From Peribacillus psychrosaccharolyticus ATCC 23296 (GTDB taxonomy: Bacteria; Bacillota; Bacilli; Bacillales; DSM-1321): a stretch of 64,000 nucleotides of DNA. The stretch spans positions 1-64,000 of the forward strand of contig NZ_AJTN02000204.1 of the NCBI RefSeq assembly GCF_000305495.1, read 5' to 3'. The notes under the pieces are model-generated. The model ran no database searches. It saw only the letters and a list, made by a program, of their open reading frames with translations, and was not told the DNA's origin. Made by a program: the position numbers and the translations under genes. Shown here piece by piece: positions 34,409-43,345 of this stretch; the stretch's first letter is position 1; each line of letters starts with the position of its first letter.

Positions 34409-35530
34409 TTATTCGCCCGCAGTTTCAGCTATAATGGCAAGAACCATTTCAGCAAGCTTGCTTAGTTCTTCAACAGGAATTTTTTCATTTGTTGTATGAA
34501 TCTCTTCATAACCTACAGCCAGGTTAACCGTTGGAATACCGAAGCCTGCAATAACGTTAGCATCACTGCCGCCGCCGCTCTTCTGAAGTGTTCCAGGACG
34601 GCCGATTTTAGCTGCCGCTTTTTTAGCTACCTCAACAACATGATCACCTGCTCCATATTTAAAACCAGGATACATAACTTTTACTTCGACTTCTGCTTTG
34701 CCGCCAAGCTCTGCTGCAGCTGATTCGAAGGCATCCTTCATTTTCTGAACTTGTTGTTCCATTTTTTCCGGAACAAGTGAACGTGCCTCAGCTAAAATCT
34801 CTACATAATCACAAACAATATTCGTCTGTTGTCCGCCCTCAAAGCGACCAATATTTGCAGTTGTTTCTTCATCAATACGACCAAGCGGCATTTTTGAAAT
34901 GGCTTTAGAAGCAATTGTGATAGCAGAAATTCCTTTTTCCGGTGCTACACCAGCATGAGCCGTTTTACCGTAAATACGTGCGCCTACTTTTGCCTGTGTT
35001 GGAGCAGCCACAACAATTTCACCAACTTTTCCATCACTATCAAGTGCATAGCCGAATTTAGCCGTTACAAGTGAACGATCCAGTACTTTAGCACCCACAA
35101 GTCCTGATTCTTCACCAACCGTTATAATAAATTCAATCGTCCCATGGGCGATATTTTCTTCTTTTATAACACGCAAAGTTTCAAGCATAACAGCTAAACC
35201 AGCTTTATCATCAGCACCCAAAATTGTTGTTCCATCAGAAACGATATAGCCGTCTTTTATGGAAGGCTTGATGCCTTTTCCTGGTACAACTGTATCCATG
35301 TGTGATGTGAAATAGATGGTATCTACGCCTTCTTTATTTCCTTTTAACGTGCAGACAAGATTTCCTGCTCCATGTCCAGTCTGACTTGTTGTATCATCTT
35401 CAAAAACGTCTACTCCAAGGGAAGCAAACTTTTCTTTTAAGACTTTAGCAATGTCAGCTTCATGTTTTGTTTCAGAATCGATTTGTACTAATTCAAAAAA
35501 TTCACTTACTAAGCGTTCTTGATTAATCAT
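34409..35530 (-). CDS. yqjE: M20 family peptidase, PepT-like (YqjE)
   Basis: The 373-residue cytosolic dizinc aminopeptidase is annotated tripeptidase T-like. Metal and catalytic residues: His/Asp in FTSHMDTVVPG, bridging Asp in LGADDKAG, catalytic Glu pair in TVGEESGLVGA, Asp in ALDSDG and the C-terminal His in YEEIHTTNE. The lid domain insertion starts near KTAHAGVAPEKG. GGAGGTTAG precedes the ATG. It follows mmdA after a 73-base gap in the same orientation, as yqjE follows yqjD in B. subtilis. True substrate unverified. Confidence 0.9.
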   Translation of the reverse strand: MINQERLVSEFFELVQIDSETKHEADIAKVLKEKFASLGVDVFEDDTTSQTGHGAGNLVCTLKGNKEGVDTIYFTSHMDTVVPGKGIKPSIKDGYIVSDGTTILGADDKAGLAVMLETLRVIKEENIAHGTIEFIITVGEESGLVGAKVLDRSLVTAKFGYALDSDGKVGEIVVAAPTQAKVGARIYGKTAHAGVAPEKGISAITIASKAISKMPLGRIDEETTANIGRFEGGQQTNIVCDYVEILAEARSLVPEKMEQQVQKMKDAFESAAAELGGKAEVEVKVMYPGFKYGAGDHVVEVAKKAAAKIGRPGTLQKSGGGSDANVIAGFGIPTVNLAVGYEEIHTTNEKIPVEELSKLAEMVLAIIAETAGE

Positions 35531-35603
35531 ACTCGTCTAACCTCCAATAATTATCTCCAATTAAGTATACGTCTAATGTTGAAAACCAGCAAATCTTGCA
35601 GCC

Positions 35604-37154
35604 TTATAGAGGGATATTGCCATGTTTTTTATATGGACGGCTATCTTTTTTATTACGCAGCATGTCAAGTGACTGGATGAGTTTAATCCTTGTTTCGCGT
35701 GGATCAATAACATCATCAACCATCCCCTGTTTGGCTGCCACATATGGATTCGCAAATTTTTCGCGATATTCTTCTATTTTTTGTGCACGCGTCTCTTCTG
35801 GATTTTCACTATTTTGAATGTCACGGGCAAAGATAATGTTGGCTGCTCCTTGAGGGCCCATTACTGCGATTTCAGCGTTTGGCCAAGCAAAGACCATATC
35901 AGCACCAATTGACTTACTGTTAAGGGCTACATAAGCGCCTCCATATGCCTTACGGAGAATCACTGTCATTTTCGGTACCGTTGCTTCTGAATAAGCATAA
36001 AGAATTTTTGCCCCATGGCGGATAATTCCCCCATGCTCTTGTTTAACCCCTGGGAAGAAACCAGAAACATCTTCAAACGTAATCAACGGAATATTGAATG
36101 AATCACAGAAACGGATAAATCGTGCGGCTTTATCCGAGGAGTTAATATCCAGTCCTCCAGCAAGAACCTTCGGCTGATTGCAGATTAGTCCAACGACTTC
36201 ACCCTTAATCCGTGCTAGTCCGATTACAATATTCTTTGCAAAGTCCTTTTGAACCTCCATAAAACTATTTAGATCGACAACTTGATCGATTACTTTCCGG
36301 ACATCATACGGTCTTAAACCATCGAATGGAATAACATCTGTTAAATCAGGACGGTAGTCTTCCTCTAAATCCGCTTCAAGCCGTGGAGGTTTTTCTTCAT
36401 TATTCTGTGGTAAATAACTTAATAATGCTCTGACTTGAGAAAGAACTTCCTCTTCCGTTTCCCCTTGAAAATGAGCATTGCCGCTAATACTATTATGTAC
36501 TCCTGCACCGCCTAAATCCTCAGAACTAATTTTTTCTCCCGTAACCGTTTCAATAACCTTTGGTCCTGTAATGAACATTTGGCTTGTTTTCTCGACCATG
36601 AATACAAAATCAGTAATTGCTGGTGAATACACCGCTCCGCCTGCACAAGGTCCCATAATCACTGATATTTGCGGAATAACTCCTGAATAAATGGCATTAC
36701 GATAAAAAATATGACCATATCCATCCAGTGAGACGACACCTTCTTGTATCCTGGCCCCGCCTGAATCATTTAACCCGACGAACGGTGCGCCATTTTTTGC
36801 GGCAAGGTCCATTACATTCGATATTTTCTTCGCATGCATCTCCCCTAATGCACCGCCAAAGACTGTGAAATCCTGAGAAAACAAATAAATAGGCCGCCCA
36901 TTCACTTTTCCATACCCCGTAACGACCCCATCACCAGGCCCTTTGACCTGATCGAGACCAAAATCAACACTTCGATGTTCAATGAAAGGATTTAACTCAA
37001 CAAAAGTTCCAGGATCAACTAAAAGCTCAATTCTTTCTCGTGCCGTTAACTTTCCTTTCTCATGCTGTTTAGCAATTCGGTCGTCTCCGCCCCCATTTTC
37101 CACTTCTCTTCTTCTATCGTATAAATCATTTATTGTTTCATAGATATCCGTCAT
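35604..37154 (-). CDS. mmdA: Acyl-CoA carboxylase carboxyltransferase subunit (propionyl-CoA type)
   Basis: The 516-residue carboxyltransferase (PccB/MmdA family; YqjD in B. subtilis) has an N-terminal domain with acyl-CoA oxyanion glycines (FVGLNDSGGARIQEGV, GPCAGGAVYSPAITDF) and a C-terminal biotin-site domain (FEDVSGFFPGVKQEHGGIIRHGAK, RKAYGGAYVALNSK). It transfers CO2 between biotin and propionyl-CoA to form (S)-methylmalonyl-CoA, or the reverse in decarboxylases. No biotin carboxylase or BCCP gene is nearby, so partners must be elsewhere. It follows the epimerase by 12 bases; AAGGGGGAG site. Confidence 0.92.
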   Translation of the reverse strand: MTDIYETINDLYDRRREVENGGGDDRIAKQHEKGKLTARERIELLVDPGTFVELNPFIEHRSVDFGLDQVKGPGDGVVTGYGKVNGRPIYLFSQDFTVFGGALGEMHAKKISNVMDLAAKNGAPFVGLNDSGGARIQEGVVSLDGYGHIFYRNAIYSGVIPQISVIMGPCAGGAVYSPAITDFVFMVEKTSQMFITGPKVIETVTGEKISSEDLGGAGVHNSISGNAHFQGETEEEVLSQVRALLSYLPQNNEEKPPRLEADLEEDYRPDLTDVIPFDGLRPYDVRKVIDQVVDLNSFMEVQKDFAKNIVIGLARIKGEVVGLICNQPKVLAGGLDINSSDKAARFIRFCDSFNIPLITFEDVSGFFPGVKQEHGGIIRHGAKILYAYSEATVPKMTVILRKAYGGAYVALNSKSIGADMVFAWPNAEIAVMGPQGAANIIFARDIQNSENPEETRAQKIEEYREKFANPYVAAKQGMVDDVIDPRETRIKLIQSLDMLRNKKDSRPYKKHGNIPL

Positions 37155-37166
37155 GTTTACTCCCCC

Positions 37167-37571
37167 TTAATTTTGCTGTTCACATAGTTCGAATAATACG
37201 CGTGCTGTTGATTTTGGATGGATAAAAGCCACTTTAGCCTCATGCGCACCCAGGCGTGATGTATCATCAATCATCGTAATTCCCTTCTCTTTCAACTCCT
37301 CAATTCTACTTTCGATTCCCTCTACCCCTAATGCAATGTGATGGATCCCTTCTCCGCGTTTTGCTAAGTATCCAGCAATTGGACTTTCTTCTGATAACGC
37401 TTCCAATAATTCTAGTCTTATATTCCCCGCAAACAAGAACGCTACCTTAACCCCTTGGTTTTCTACAGTCTCAATTGCTTCTAACTTCATCCCAAAGACC
37501 TCTGTATACAGCGGAAGCGCGTCATTTATTGAATGAACGGCAATTCCGATATGATCAATTTTCTGTATCAT
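37167..37571 (-). CDS. mce: Methylmalonyl-CoA epimerase
   Basis: The 134-residue VOC-fold metalloenzyme interconverts (S)- and (R)-methylmalonyl-CoA, linking the carboxylase to the B12 mutase. Metal ligands visible are His in KIDHIGIAVHS, Glu in IRLELLE and His in GIHHIALGVEGI, with the C-terminal Glu in RVLFELCE. Usual length. First gene of the mce-mmdA unit, with GGGGAGAGG before the ATG and a possible extended -10 TGTTATAGT about 30 bases upstream of it. Confidence 0.93.
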   Translation of the reverse strand: MIQKIDHIGIAVHSINDALPLYTEVFGMKLEAIETVENQGVKVAFLFAGNIRLELLEALSEESPIAGYLAKRGEGIHHIALGVEGIESRIEELKEKGITMIDDTSRLGAHEAKVAFIHPKSTARVLFELCEQQN

Positions 37572-37733
37572 CTTTACCTCTCCCCTTCTACCATTATGTA
37601 ACTATAACAATATTCTATCTATTCTGACGAAATAACACCAGTAATAATTGTTAAAACCCCTAGAACTTCTGCTTGTTTATCTTTTTTATACACGTTAAAA
37701 TAAATATAATCACTTCCGAAAGAGGAGATGTCC

Positions 37734-37829
37734 ATGAACAATAAAAAAAACAGAAAAATTGTTGTTTATTTAATGCTCGCTTGCATGCTTCTGACTACAC
37801 TGTTTTCCGGAATCGCCGTTTTCTTATAA
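37734..37829 (+). CDS. prli42: Stressosome-associated miniprotein Prli42
   Basis: The 31-residue product MNNKKNRKIVVYLMLACML... has a basic N-terminus and a single membrane helix (residues 9-31), matching the Prli42 miniprotein that anchors the stressosome to the membrane in Listeria and is conserved in Bacillales. GAGGAGATG ribosome site, TATAAT -10 at 37705-37710, and a strong terminator after the stop support expression. Divergent from the mce operon. Confidence 0.82.
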   Translation: MNNKKNRKIVVYLMLACMLLTTLFSGIAVFL

Positions 37830-37835
37830 AAAAAC

Positions 37836-37872
37836 GTGAAAGAGGCTGCCCTTCTGGGACAGCCTCTTTCAC
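37836..37872. terminator. Bidirectional terminator between prli42 and the DHFR-like gene
   Basis: GTGAAAGAGGCTG pairs perfectly with CAGCCTCTTTCAC, loop of about 11 bases. It separates convergent genes; A-run before, T-rich after. Confidence 0.82.
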
Positions 37873-38409
37873 TTACCTTCTCTTGACAACGTAATGTAAT
37901 TCCACAAATTGATTAAAGGTTCTAGTACCTTTTAAAGAAAGTTCCAGCTCATAATCCCCTGTTTTAAATAAAGGAATTCCTTCTCCTATAATTGTTGGGG
38001 CAACAGTCAAGATTAGTTCATCAACTAATTTTTCTTTTAAAAACGTATGTAATAAATCACCGCCTCCAACCATCCAAATATTTTTCCCTTCTTCCTTTTT
38101 CAAGTGATCAGTAAACGTAACGCTGTCTTCATTAACAAATTTAACATGATCTGTATCATGCAAGTCTGACCTAGAAAAAACATAACAATCCTTCGTTTGA
38201 TAAGGAAATTGACCATTTTCCTGATTCATTATCCAATCATACGTTCGTTTACCCATTATGACCGTATCCACCGTTTCGAAGAATTCAGAAAAGCCATTAT
38301 CTCCTTCCCCTTCAACCCTAAATAACCACTCTAATGAGTCGCCTTTTGCCGCAATATACCCATCCAAGCTTTGGGCAATAAACAATACAATTTTTCTCTG
38401 GTTCTTCAT
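37873..38409 (-). CDS. Dihydrofolate reductase/RibD C-terminal-like protein
   Basis: The 178-residue single-domain protein has the RibD_C/DHFR fold: KIVLFIAQSLDGYIAAKGDSLEWL at the start, VDTVIMGKRTYDWI, NIWMVGGGDLLHTFL and ELILTVAPTIIGEGIPLF. Members bind NADPH; physiological substrates of such stand-alone proteins (for example YwjB, YyaP) are mostly unknown. GGAGGG upstream of the ATG. Terminates at the shared hairpin at 37836. Confidence 0.85.
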   Translation of the reverse strand: MKNQRKIVLFIAQSLDGYIAAKGDSLEWLFRVEGEGDNGFSEFFETVDTVIMGKRTYDWIMNQENGQFPYQTKDCYVFSRSDLHDTDHVKFVNEDSVTFTDHLKKEEGKNIWMVGGGDLLHTFLKEKLVDELILTVAPTIIGEGIPLFKTGDYELELSLKGTRTFNQFVELHYVVKRR

Positions 38410-38477
38410 CCTATCCCTCCTGAAAAAAAAGCAGTCAGATTTCTAATATGAAATCCTCTGCTTTGTGTGATAAATCT

Positions 38478-38987
38478 TTATTTAATGGCTCCCTGTTCCT
38501 TAGCAAGGGTCTTGAAATCTTTTGAGGAACTGGTGATCAGCACTTGGGTTCCGATAGGCACTTGCTCATATAGTTTTTCGATATTCTCTTTTGAAAGCCG
38601 GACACAGCCATTGGAAATGTATTTCCCGATGGATTCGGGTTGATTGGTGCCATGAATTCCATAAATGCGGCCATCTGTATTTAACGCATCAAACCCAATC
38701 CATCTTGAACCAAGCGGATTCCGCGGATCACCGCCAGGGATATTTTTTTTACGATAATATGGATTAACCGCTTTAACCGTTACCGTAAATAATCCCTCAG
38801 GAGTCAGCTCCTTGCTTTTTCCGGTACCTGCTGAAAATACCTCCTGAACTTTGTTCCCATTAATAAATGCAACTTTGTTCAACGCCTTATTAACGATGAC
38901 AAACGGTTCACCAGGTGCCACGGCGGGCACGTCATGAAGCACAGGAAAAAGCATAGCAGTCAAGACAATCGATAAAAATAATTTCAT
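38478..38987 (-). CDS. Secreted L,D-transpeptidase (YkuD domain)
   Basis: The 169-residue protein has an N-terminal signal peptide (about 20 residues) and a YkuD domain. The signature HGTNQPESIGKYISNGCVRLSKE contains the catalytic His and Cys. The family makes 3-3 peptidoglycan cross-links or attaches proteins to the wall; small Bacillus members are often spore-related. ATG at 38987 preferred, with AAGGA eight bases upstream. No LysM domain is present, unlike YkuD itself. It follows the YqjA-like gene by 24 bases. Confidence 0.88.
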   Translation of the reverse strand: MKLFLSIVLTAMLFPVLHDVPAVAPGEPFVIVNKALNKVAFINGNKVQEVFSAGTGKSKELTPEGLFTVTVKAVNPYYRKKNIPGGDPRNPLGSRWIGFDALNTDGRIYGIHGTNQPESIGKYISNGCVRLSKENIEKLYEQVPIGTQVLITSSSKDFKTLAKEQGAIK

Positions 38988-39011
38988 AGTAAACATCCTT
39001 ATCGTTTTTGC

Positions 39012-40007
39012 TTAGTTTAGGCCTGTCCTTCTCTTTTGATGCATGGTTTGTTTAACGGGAAGTCCTTTAAAGTTTCGTTTAATCAGCAGGTACTCTTCTA
39101 TTTCTTTCATCAGCTGCAATAGGGCTGCTCTAGATTCAAATTCCTGCCGCGTGCTTGGAAGTTTCATTTCTTTAAAAACAGCATCCATTTCTTTTAACTT
39201 TCCCAAATAAACAATTGCTGTATTTTGCGGGTGCACATTTTCACCAAGTTCGGCTATAAATTCGGCCAGCATCCCGCTCTGTTTGACACGTAAGGGTAAG
39301 TTCGCAACCAATGGAAGAATCCGTTCAATGATGGAAAATTGTTTTTCTCTCATCTTAAAATAATGATAATAAATATCTTCCTCACGTAAGAAATGGTTTT
39401 CAACGTCACGGAAAGCCAAGGTCTTAGCTTCAGCTAATAATTTCCCTGTTTCCGTAATTTCCCTGCCGTCCCATTCACTATCCTCATTCCTTAAATAAAG
39501 GGAGACTTCTTTAAGGATTTTGGAAAAATTCTCTTCAATCTTTTCCTGAAAAACAATTAACTTATTATCGAGACTCGGCATATACCAGTTAACCAAAAGC
39601 GCTACACCTATCCCTATACTAATCAACGCTGCCTCATTAAGAAGCAGCTTCCAGGTGATTTCCCCAGCTGTATATAGATGCAGGATGATGACGCTGCTCG
39701 TTACAATCCCCTCATTAACTTTTAAAGCAACGGTTGTAGGAATAAACAGCAGCAACATCAATCCGATAACCCAAGCATTAAAGCCTAAGACTTGAAATAA
39801 AACAGCCGAAAAAACGATGGCAATCATACAAGCGATTAACCGTGAAACGGACGCCCTTAAGGATTTCTTTTTTGATACTTGAATACAAAGAATCGTAATA
39901 ATTCCTGCCCCAGAAAAACTATTCAACCCAAGAAGCTGGGCAAGAAAAATAGCTGCTGTAACTCCGACTGCCGTTTTAATTGTTCGATAACCAATCTTAA
40001 ATGTCAT
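39012..40007 (-). CDS. yqjA: Aromatic acid exporter family protein, YqjA-like
   Basis: The 331-residue membrane protein has about six transmembrane segments in the first ~150 residues (IKTAVGVTAAIFLAQLLGL..., IACMIAIVFSAVLFQVLGF, WVIGLMLLLFIPTTVALKV) and a ~180-residue helical cytosolic domain. The layout matches the ArAE_1/ArAE_1_C family (YqjA, related to FUSC exporters). Substrate unknown. It probably shares a transcript with the L,D-transpeptidase gene downstream. Terminator/IR at 40098-40138 separates it from artM. Confidence 0.85.
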   Translation of the reverse strand: MTFKIGYRTIKTAVGVTAAIFLAQLLGLNSFSGAGIITILCIQVSKKKSLRASVSRLIACMIAIVFSAVLFQVLGFNAWVIGLMLLLFIPTTVALKVNEGIVTSSVIILHLYTAGEITWKLLLNEAALISIGIGVALLVNWYMPSLDNKLIVFQEKIEENFSKILKEVSLYLRNEDSEWDGREITETGKLLAEAKTLAFRDVENHFLREEDIYYHYFKMREKQFSIIERILPLVANLPLRVKQSGMLAEFIAELGENVHPQNTAIVYLGKLKEMDAVFKEMKLPSTRQEFESRAALLQLMKEIEEYLLIKRNFKGLPVKQTMHQKRRTGLN

Positions 40008-40097
40008 GCTGTATCACCCTGATTCATTAGTGTTATCCTAATAGTACCAGCAATTGGTTTATCAATCATCTTTTACTAGTCAAACGCGCATAAAAAA

Positions 40098-40138
40098 TAA
40101 GCCTCACTGTATCAGGATATCCTGTACAGTGAGGCTTA
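40098..40138 (-). terminator. Terminator of the artPQM operon
   Basis: Perfect 14-bp arms TAAGCCTCACTGTA / TACAGTGAGGCTTA around a 13-base loop that holds CAGGATATCCTG. TTTTTTATG follows on the minus strand. Confidence 0.88.
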
Positions 40139-40144
40139 CGCTTT

Positions 40145-40867
40145 TTATAATACTTTTTCGAGAAAATCTTGGGCACGTTGACTTTTCGGTGTGGAGAAGA
40201 ATTCTTCTGGGGATGCATCTTCAATTAGATTCCCGCCATCAAGGAAAAGAATTCGATCCGCAACCTCGCGGGCAAAGCCCATTTCGTGTGTAACAATCGC
40301 CATTGTCATGCCTGAATCCGCAAGTGATTTCATAACGGCCAGTACTTCTTTAACCATTTCTGGATCTAGTGCTGAGGTTGGTTCATCAAAGAGCATAACT
40401 TCAGGCTTCATAGCCAGTGCTCTTGCAATCGCAACACGCTGCTTTTGACCACCGGATAATTTATTTGGATATTGATTTTCTTTTGCAGCAAGTCCAACCA
40501 TTTCTAAAAGCTCCCGGCCTTGTTTTTCTGCGTCAGCCTTTGAGATACCTTTGACCTTCATCGGAGCATAGATGATGTTACCTAGCACTGTCTTATGTGG
40601 GAACAAATTAAAATGTTGGAACACCATTCCTACATTTTCACGTACCTTTGAAATGTCTATCCCCTTTGTGGTGATTTCCTTATCTTTGATCCAAATTTGA
40701 CCTTTTGTTGGTGTTTCCAGCAGGTTCAAACAACGAAGGAAAGTCGATTTACCCGAACCAGACGGCCCGATAATGGCGACGACTTCGCCCTCTTTAATGG
40801 ATGTATGAATTCCTTTTAATACATCCAGCTTACCAAAGCTTTTATGGAGGTTCTCTATTTTAATCAC
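40145..40867 (-). CDS. artM: Polar amino acid ABC transporter ATPase (ArtM/YqiZ)
   Basis: The 240-residue ATPase shows Walker [10 protein letters not shown], signature [15 protein letters not shown], Walker [15 protein letters not shown] and [13 protein letters not shown] typical of the GlnQ/ArtM polar amino acid family. Its start overlaps the permease end by 8 bases. By synteny with yqiXYZ in B. subtilis it serves arginine import. Confidence 0.93.
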   Translation of the reverse strand: MIKIENLHKSFGKLDVLKGIHTSIKEGEVVAIIGPSGSGKSTFLRCLNLLETPTKGQIWIKDKEITTKGIDISKVRENVGMVFQHFNLFPHKTVLGNIIYAPMKVKGISKADAEKQGRELLEMVGLAAKENQYPNKLSGGQKQRVAIARALAMKPEVMLFDEPTSALDPEMVKEVLAVMKSLADSGMTMAIVTHEMGFAREVADRILFLDGGNLIEDASPEEFFSTPKSQRAQDFLEKVL

Positions 40868-41519
40868 TACGTCTCATTCTCCCTTCAATGACCTTGCCGA
40901 TAATAGTCAGGATCATAACCATGACATAATAAATCAAGCCGGCAATTAAGATGGGTTCGAAGAATTTATATGTCTCTCCACCAACAATGTATGAACGACG
41001 CATAATATCTCCGAGACCGATGATGGTCACAACGGCTGATTCCTTAGTAAGGGTAATTAGTTCATTCATTAATGCTGGTAAAATATTTTTAAACGCCTGT
41101 GGTAAAATGATGTTCAGCATACTGCTTTTATATGGAACACCCAAAGCTTGCGCTGCTTCCATCTGACCTTTATCCACAGCCATAATTCCACCGCGGATTA
41201 CTTCAGATATGTAAGCAGCTGAATTTAACCCGAAGGATAAGAAGGCTGCCTCGAAGGCATCTATTTGCACACCGAATAGCTGCGGTGAACCAAAATAAAT
41301 CAGCATTAATTGTAAAACAAGCGGTGTCCCGCGAAAGATCGAGGTATAAAAATCAGCGATCCAGTTTAATGGTTTTAATTTGCTTATTTTCATTAAGGAT
41401 AGCAAAATCCCTAAAACAAACCCAATCACAGCTGCAATTCCTACAACCTGTAAGGTAATTGGAATTCCTTCCAAAATATAAGGAATCGAAGGCATGATTC
41501 TTTCAAAATCTAAATTCAA
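40860..41519 (-). CDS. artQ: Polar amino acid ABC transporter permease (ArtQ/YqiY)
   Basis: The 219-residue membrane protein has about five transmembrane helices with the HisM/GlnP-type loop [35 protein letters not shown]. Initial helix [29 protein letters not shown]. Placed 111 bases after artP, with a perfect 28-bp palindrome in the gap, and overlapping artM. Confidence 0.93.
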   Translation of the reverse strand: MNLDFERIMPSIPYILEGIPITLQVVGIAAVIGFVLGILLSLMKISKLKPLNWIADFYTSIFRGTPLVLQLMLIYFGSPQLFGVQIDAFEAAFLSFGLNSAAYISEVIRGGIMAVDKGQMEAAQALGVPYKSSMLNIILPQAFKNILPALMNELITLTKESAVVTIIGLGDIMRRSYIVGGETYKFFEPILIAGLIYYVMVMILTIIGKVIEGRMRRSD

Positions 41520-41581
41520 AACTCTCTTCCTCCCTCAGCTTCTACTTTCTGATAATACAGATTATAAGGCCTCATGGAAAA

Positions 41582-41609
41582 ACGTTCAAAAGGCCGGCCT
41601 TTTGAACGT
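41582..41609 (-). promoter_or_regulatory. 28-bp perfect palindrome between artP and artQ
   Basis: ACGTTCAAAAGGCC is followed immediately by its reverse complement (centre GGCC/GGCC). On the minus strand TTTTTCC follows. A partial terminator or mRNA stabiliser that should leave artP transcript in excess of artQM. Confidence 0.65.
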
Positions 41610-41630
41610 CTCCCCACTCTTCTATACTGC

Positions 41631-42449
41631 TTATTTTGCTGCTCCGTCTCCGAACCATTTTAGAACTAATTTCTCTACTTCGCCATTTTCTTTCATTTCT
41701 TTCAGTTTTTCATTAAATTCATCTTTAAGCTTACTATCTTTTTTAAAGGCGATTGCGGAACCTGCCTCTTCGCTGCCGTCTTCAATTAATGAACCAACTA
41801 ATTCTTTATTGTCTGCAAGATAGCCTTTTGAAACAGTATCTTCAATTACAGCTGCATCGTAACGGCCAGAAATGATTTGCTGTACAATCTCAGGAATACG
41901 ATTTAGCTTTTCCACTTTAATATCTAACTTTTCTTCTTTCACTAAGTCTGTAACAAGCCCTTCTTGAATAGAAGCCAATTGTACACCTACTGTTTTGCCT
42001 TCTAGGTCAGCGGGTGTTTTAATGTCACTGCCTTTTTTCGTAATAATCATGTTTCTAGAAGTATAATAGGTATCACTAAAATCTACTGTTTTGATCCTTT
42101 CAGGAGTGGGTGTCATTCCTGCTAGTACTAAATCTGCTTGTCCATTTTCTAGAGCTGGAATTAAGCCGTTAAAATCAATATCCTTCGGTTTTACTTCATA
42201 GCCTAGCTTTTTCCCTAAGGCCTTCGCTAAATCTACATCAAATCCCTTAATTTCTTCTCCTGTAGCTGTTTCAACAAATTCAAATGGCGGGTAATCCGCT
42301 GAAGTTCCCATAATCAATACGTTCTTATCTGTATCATTGCTGCTGCCAGTTGATGATTCATCCTTATCATCAGATGTTCCACATGCTGTAAGTACTCCTG
42401 CTAAGATAACAGAAGTAAACACAAGGCCAAATCTTCTCTTCAATTTCAT
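41631..42449 (-). CDS. artP: Polar amino acid-binding lipoprotein (ArtP/YqiX)
   Basis: The 272-residue lipoprotein has lipobox LTAC (Cys 23) in MKLKRRFGLVFTSVILAGVLTAC. The mature SBP_bac_3 fold shows the amino-acid-binding pattern DYPPFEFVETATGEEIKGFDVDLAKAL and DFNGLIPALENGQADLVLAGMTPTPER. Probable arginine-binding protein by synteny. GGAGGAAAG precedes the ATG. Promoter at 42535-42562; first gene of artPQM. Confidence 0.93.
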   Translation of the reverse strand: MKLKRRFGLVFTSVILAGVLTACGTSDDKDESSTGSSNDTDKNVLIMGTSADYPPFEFVETATGEEIKGFDVDLAKALGKKLGYEVKPKDIDFNGLIPALENGQADLVLAGMTPTPERIKTVDFSDTYYTSRNMIITKKGSDIKTPADLEGKTVGVQLASIQEGLVTDLVKEEKLDIKVEKLNRIPEIVQQIISGRYDAAVIEDTVSKGYLADNKELVGSLIEDGSEEAGSAIAFKKDSKLKDEFNEKLKEMKENGEVEKLVLKWFGDGAAK

Positions 42450-42534
42450 GCTGTCTTTCCTCCAATTAAAAAATTATTAGATCAATATCATTATTATTTT
42501 CAAGATATTTTTGTCCTATCCATTCGCTAAAATT

Positions 42535-42562
42535 ATTTTAACATATTTCTATATTTATTCAA
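42535..42562 (-). promoter_or_regulatory. artP promoter, possible ArgR/AhrC overlap
   Basis: TTGAAT, 16 bases, TGTTAAAAT (TAAAAT with extended TG). The -35 region ATTGAATAAATATAGAA is loosely like a Bacillus ARG box (CATGAATAAAAATTCAAG). The 260-base gap before artP is very A/T-rich and otherwise without a gene. Confidence 0.45.
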
Positions 42563-42687
42563 TATTATTTATAAATAAAAATAGTAAAACAGAAATAAAT
42601 CGTATTGACTACTGAGTTTAATGGATTTTTGGTATATTTTACATATACATAATATACTTATAGGAACAAACGATGTATAAAAAAAGC

Positions 42688-42714
42688 AAAAAAAAAGCCC
42701 GGTGTACCAGGCTT
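42688..42714 (-). terminator. Terminator of brxB
   Basis: AAGCCTGG, loop, CCGGGCTT (one G-T wobble) followed by TTTTTTT on the minus strand; it touches the brxB stop. Confidence 0.85.
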
Positions 42715-43150
42715 AAATTTCTTCACAATATTGTTCAAAGTAAGTTTGTAGTTTATTGACTACTGACATTGGATCATGACCTTCAATTTCGTGCCGCTCT
42801 ACCATAGTTAAGAACTGTCCATCTTTTAAAATTGCGAATGATGGAGATGAAGGCGGATATCCTTCAAAATAATCACGAGCCTTTTCAGTAGCTTCTTTAT
42901 CTTGTCCGGCAAAAACAGTGACAAGATGATCAGGACGTTTATCATAATGAATGGAATGTGCAGCTGCAGGTCTTGCAATTCCTCCGGCACATCCGCATAC
43001 GGAATTAATCATGACAAGTGTTGTACCTTTTTGAGCAAAGGCTGAATCAACATCTTCTGGTGTTGTAAGCTCTGTATATCCAGCCGTTTTGATTTCCTCA
43101 CGGGCATTTTTAACCACATCATTCATTAAAAAATTAAAATCCATATTCAT
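42713..43150 (-). CDS. brxB: Bacilliredoxin BrxB (YqiW)
   Basis: The 145-residue thioredoxin-fold protein removes bacillithiol from mixed disulfides on oxidised proteins. The active site is the CGC motif in [14 protein letters not shown], typical of BrxA/BrxB. Start [13 protein letters not shown] with AAGGAGC upstream. Monocistronic. The gene implies the organism makes bacillithiol. Synteny with yqiW supports BrxB rather than BrxA. Confidence 0.93.
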   Translation of the reverse strand: MNMDFNFLMNDVVKNAREEIKTAGYTELTTPEDVDSAFAQKGTTLVMINSVCGCAGGIARPAAAHSIHYDKRPDHLVTVFAGQDKEATEKARDYFEGYPPSSPSFAILKDGQFLTMVERHEIEGHDPMSVVNKLQTYFEQYCEEI

Positions 43151-43312
43151 GTGAGTGCTCCTTCCATCTTTCTTCTATTGTTCCCTAACATCATATCAAG
43201 ATGTTTCCTTTCAATCAATCTTTTTACCTACAACAATAATAAGTGAAAAATAGGTTTAGAATAGTTGGACTCGGGTAAAACATAAATACCCCTAAATTAT
43301 ATAATCACAAAT

Positions 43313-43335
43313 GGATAGCAGAAATTCTGCTATCC
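43313..43335. terminator. Terminator-like hairpin after meaB
   Basis: GGATAGCAGAA A TTCTGCTATCC, perfect 11-bp arms. The T-run (TTCTTTTTT) is on the plus side, so it works best for plus transcripts, but it lies directly after the meaB stop. Confidence 0.6.
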
Positions 43336-43345
43336 TTCTTTTTTG

